Assembly (NCBI RefSeq): GCF_001548475.1
Contig: NZ_LRUJ01000003.1
Coordinates: 62,001 to 126,000 of the forward strand
Length of the DNA stretch: 64,000 nt
Source: Bordetella hinzii LMG 13501
Lineage (GTDB): Bacteria > Pseudomonadota > Gammaproteobacteria > Burkholderiales > Burkholderiaceae_B
Reading direction: 5' to 3'
Part shown: positions 62,784 to 64,000 of the stretch, piece by piece
Position numbering within the stretch: the stretch's first letter is position 1
Layout: each line of letters starts with the position of its first letter
Program-made: the position numbers and the translations under genes
Notes under the pieces: model-generated
The model's input: the letters and a program-made list of their open reading frames with translations, nothing else
Told to the model about the DNA's origin: nothing
Databases searched by the model: none

Positions 62784-63615
62784 GTGAGTGATTCGGGCTT
62801 CTTTAATCAGTTTTTGGCTGACGAAGTGGAACCACCAAAGAAGGTAAAAAACGCCCCGTAGCCAGACGGTTGAGCTCGTGGGTATCGAGGCCATGAAGAC
62901 CTTGCTCTGGGCTCGTACGGTGATGGCACTCGCGGACTGCGCCCCGAGTGCCATCCAGAACCGCTACAACTTCCAGCAGCAGCGCATCGAGTTCCCCATG
63001 TATGCCAAGGGGCAGCGCACACCCTCTGTGCAGACCTTGGTCGATGTGGAAGAGGCAGCGCCGGTTGGAAGGGACAAGGCGAAGCTCAGGCCCTTTGCTG
63101 GAACACGCAGGCTCTTTGAGGTGGGACCAGAAGGGATGCCGCTATGGAAGGTGCTGGAAGGCTCCATAGCGACTTGTGAGGGTGTTCTTGATGAGTGGCT
63201 TACTGAACGTTGGGCAGCGTCGATAGTGGCCCTCATGGACTTCCCGGAGAAGGTGGATCGCCTAGTGGCAGCCATGCTGCCTGCGGACCTTCTTGTCGAA
63301 ATGACAGATCCGCATTTCTGGCCCCCACTTGGTCGGTTCTCGTACGGAGTTCAAGTCATGCTCAAGATGAAGGGCTCCATGCTCACCAGTAGGGACGAGT
63401 GCCACCTTAGCGAAGAGCTCACTGCGCAATGGCTTACCGTGGTTCTAGCCGCCTGGCAAATGGCCTATGCCCGAAAGGCGAAGCGTAACGAAGCCGATCT
63501 GCTTTTGGTGCTGTCGGTCAACGATCTGGAGCAAACCTTGCCGCACATCCATGTGGAGCTTGAGCACTGGTTAGAAGTCGATATGAACCAGAAGATGGCA
63601 GAAAGATTTTCGTAA
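62784..63615 (+). pseudogene. unknown regulator-like protein, frame apparently broken at an A-run
   Basis: From a GTG at 62784 one frame reads 25 codons (SDSGFFNQFLADEVEPPKKV) and stops at 62862. The next frame opens just before that and runs to 63615; its first ATG (62893) gives 240 residues. Removing one A from the A6 run at about 62846-62851 joins the two into one protein reading ...KKVKTPRSQTVELVGIEAMKT. The body contains YAKGQRTPSVQTLVDVEEAAPVG, a layout I associate with a group of unnamed HTH-like accessory proteins. It may be a pseudogene, an intact gene starting at 62893, or a sequencing homopolymer error. Confidence 0.5.
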
Positions 63616-63727
63616 CTGCGCACGGTAAAAACAGATGTCCTTTCCCAGGGCCGAGTCTGTAAAAATCGGATAGACCGTCACCCCCTCCTCGATATAATTT
63701 TCGTTCGCCACTAGGGAGCTCGCTCCG

Positions 63728-64000
63728 TTAAATAAGCCCCAATTTAGAAAAAGCCTCCTGAATGAACTGGCTCGCGATTTCGGTTGCGGCGATTTCCTCA
63801 TCCCATTCGTGTTGGCGCGTCGTTGGATTGTAGCGACGCCGCATGAAAACTCGGCCGTCTAAAACAATCTCTCGCAGCGCGATTCGATCTTCGGTAATTT
63901 CGTCCAGACTTTTGTATCCACCTGCACTGTCCTGCACCGATACCAGAAGATTGATAACCCCATCGTCGAAGTTTTTTGTGTCATCTGCTCGATGTATATG
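63728..64000 (-). CDS. unknown protein, 5' end cut by the window edge
   Basis: The frame is open from the window edge to the stop at 63728, giving the C-terminal 90 residues, hydrophilic and mixed in charge (EDRIALREIVLDGRVFMRRRYNPTTRQHEWDEEIA). A GTG at 63937 could be an internal start. No family is recognised. It is convergent with the frameshifted gene. Confidence 0.5.
   Translation of the reverse strand, partial: HIHRADDTKNFDDGVINLLVSVQDSAGGYKSLDEITEDRIALREIVLDGRVFMRRRYNPTTRQHEWDEEIAATEIASQFIQEAFSKLGLI

Noticed and set aside
62830-62870. A AAA AAC heptamer as a programmed -1 frameshift site
   Set aside because: A -1 shift here leads to a stop within about 15 codons; only a +1 shift (or loss of one A) reaches the long downstream frame.

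Overview
The window reads as chromosome of a GC-rich betaproteobacterium of the family Alcaligenaceae (Bordetella/Achromobacter group). The reasons are four Bug-family (tripartite tricarboxylate) periplasmic receptors, each embedded in a catabolic gene set with its own IclR, GntR or LysR regulator; the housekeeping order ilvB-ilvN-ilvC-pssA ... rpsO-pnp ... qor-tpiA-secG; and high-GC codon use throughout the core. The species cannot be named from this sequence alone.

Layout. 1-8953: a truncated DppB-type permease and an alpha/beta hydrolase, a DUF4142 protein, a LysE-type exporter, two unrecognised proteins, a [17 protein letters not shown] c-di-GMP protein and mnmH. 8950-14649: an IclR regulator divergent from an acyl-CoA operon (paired MaoC-type hydratase halves, Bug receptor, CoA-transferase, OB-fold protein, thiolase-like protein). 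14806-21800: a tight operon (hydratase, Bug receptor, MmgE/PrpD, acyl-CoA dehydrogenase, CoA-transferase, GntR/UTRA regulator, CitE-like lyase) whose content matches the itaconate degradation set ict-ich-ccl; a perfect inverted repeat in front of it is the likely GntR operator.

21895-26041: a 4.1-kb low-GC genomic island in the 3' end of tRNA-Leu(GAG). It is bounded by a 25-bp direct repeat of the tRNA end, has AAAAGTACC arm-type repeats inside both ends, and holds a truncated P4-type integrase, a phage gene fragment, an HTH protein, a sigma-like protein, a secreted protein, and a two-gene unit coding for a small unknown protein and a caspase-fold protease with a DxDxDG calcium-loop-like motif. 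The last unit is the best candidate for an undescribed system. 26205-30266: an aromatic or cyclic-acid catabolic cluster with a divergent IclR regulator. 30282-37034: a MuiA-like protein, a Fur-box-preceded siderophore ABC transporter and a glycosyltransferase.

37094-60831: the core block (secG, tpiA, qor, tRNA-Ser(UGA), tRNA-Leu(UAA), threonine ammonia-lyase, pnp, rpsO, pssA, ilvC, ilvN, ilvB, FUSC protein, yaaA, bdhA, KefB-like antiporter). It is interrupted by a LysR-HAD-Bug-DSD1-RidA cluster that looks like beta-hydroxy-D-amino-acid catabolism. 61045-64000: tRNA-Ser(CGA) followed by a second accessory region with another decayed integrase, an XRE repressor-like protein and several unrecognised genes, one of which appears frameshifted at an A-run.
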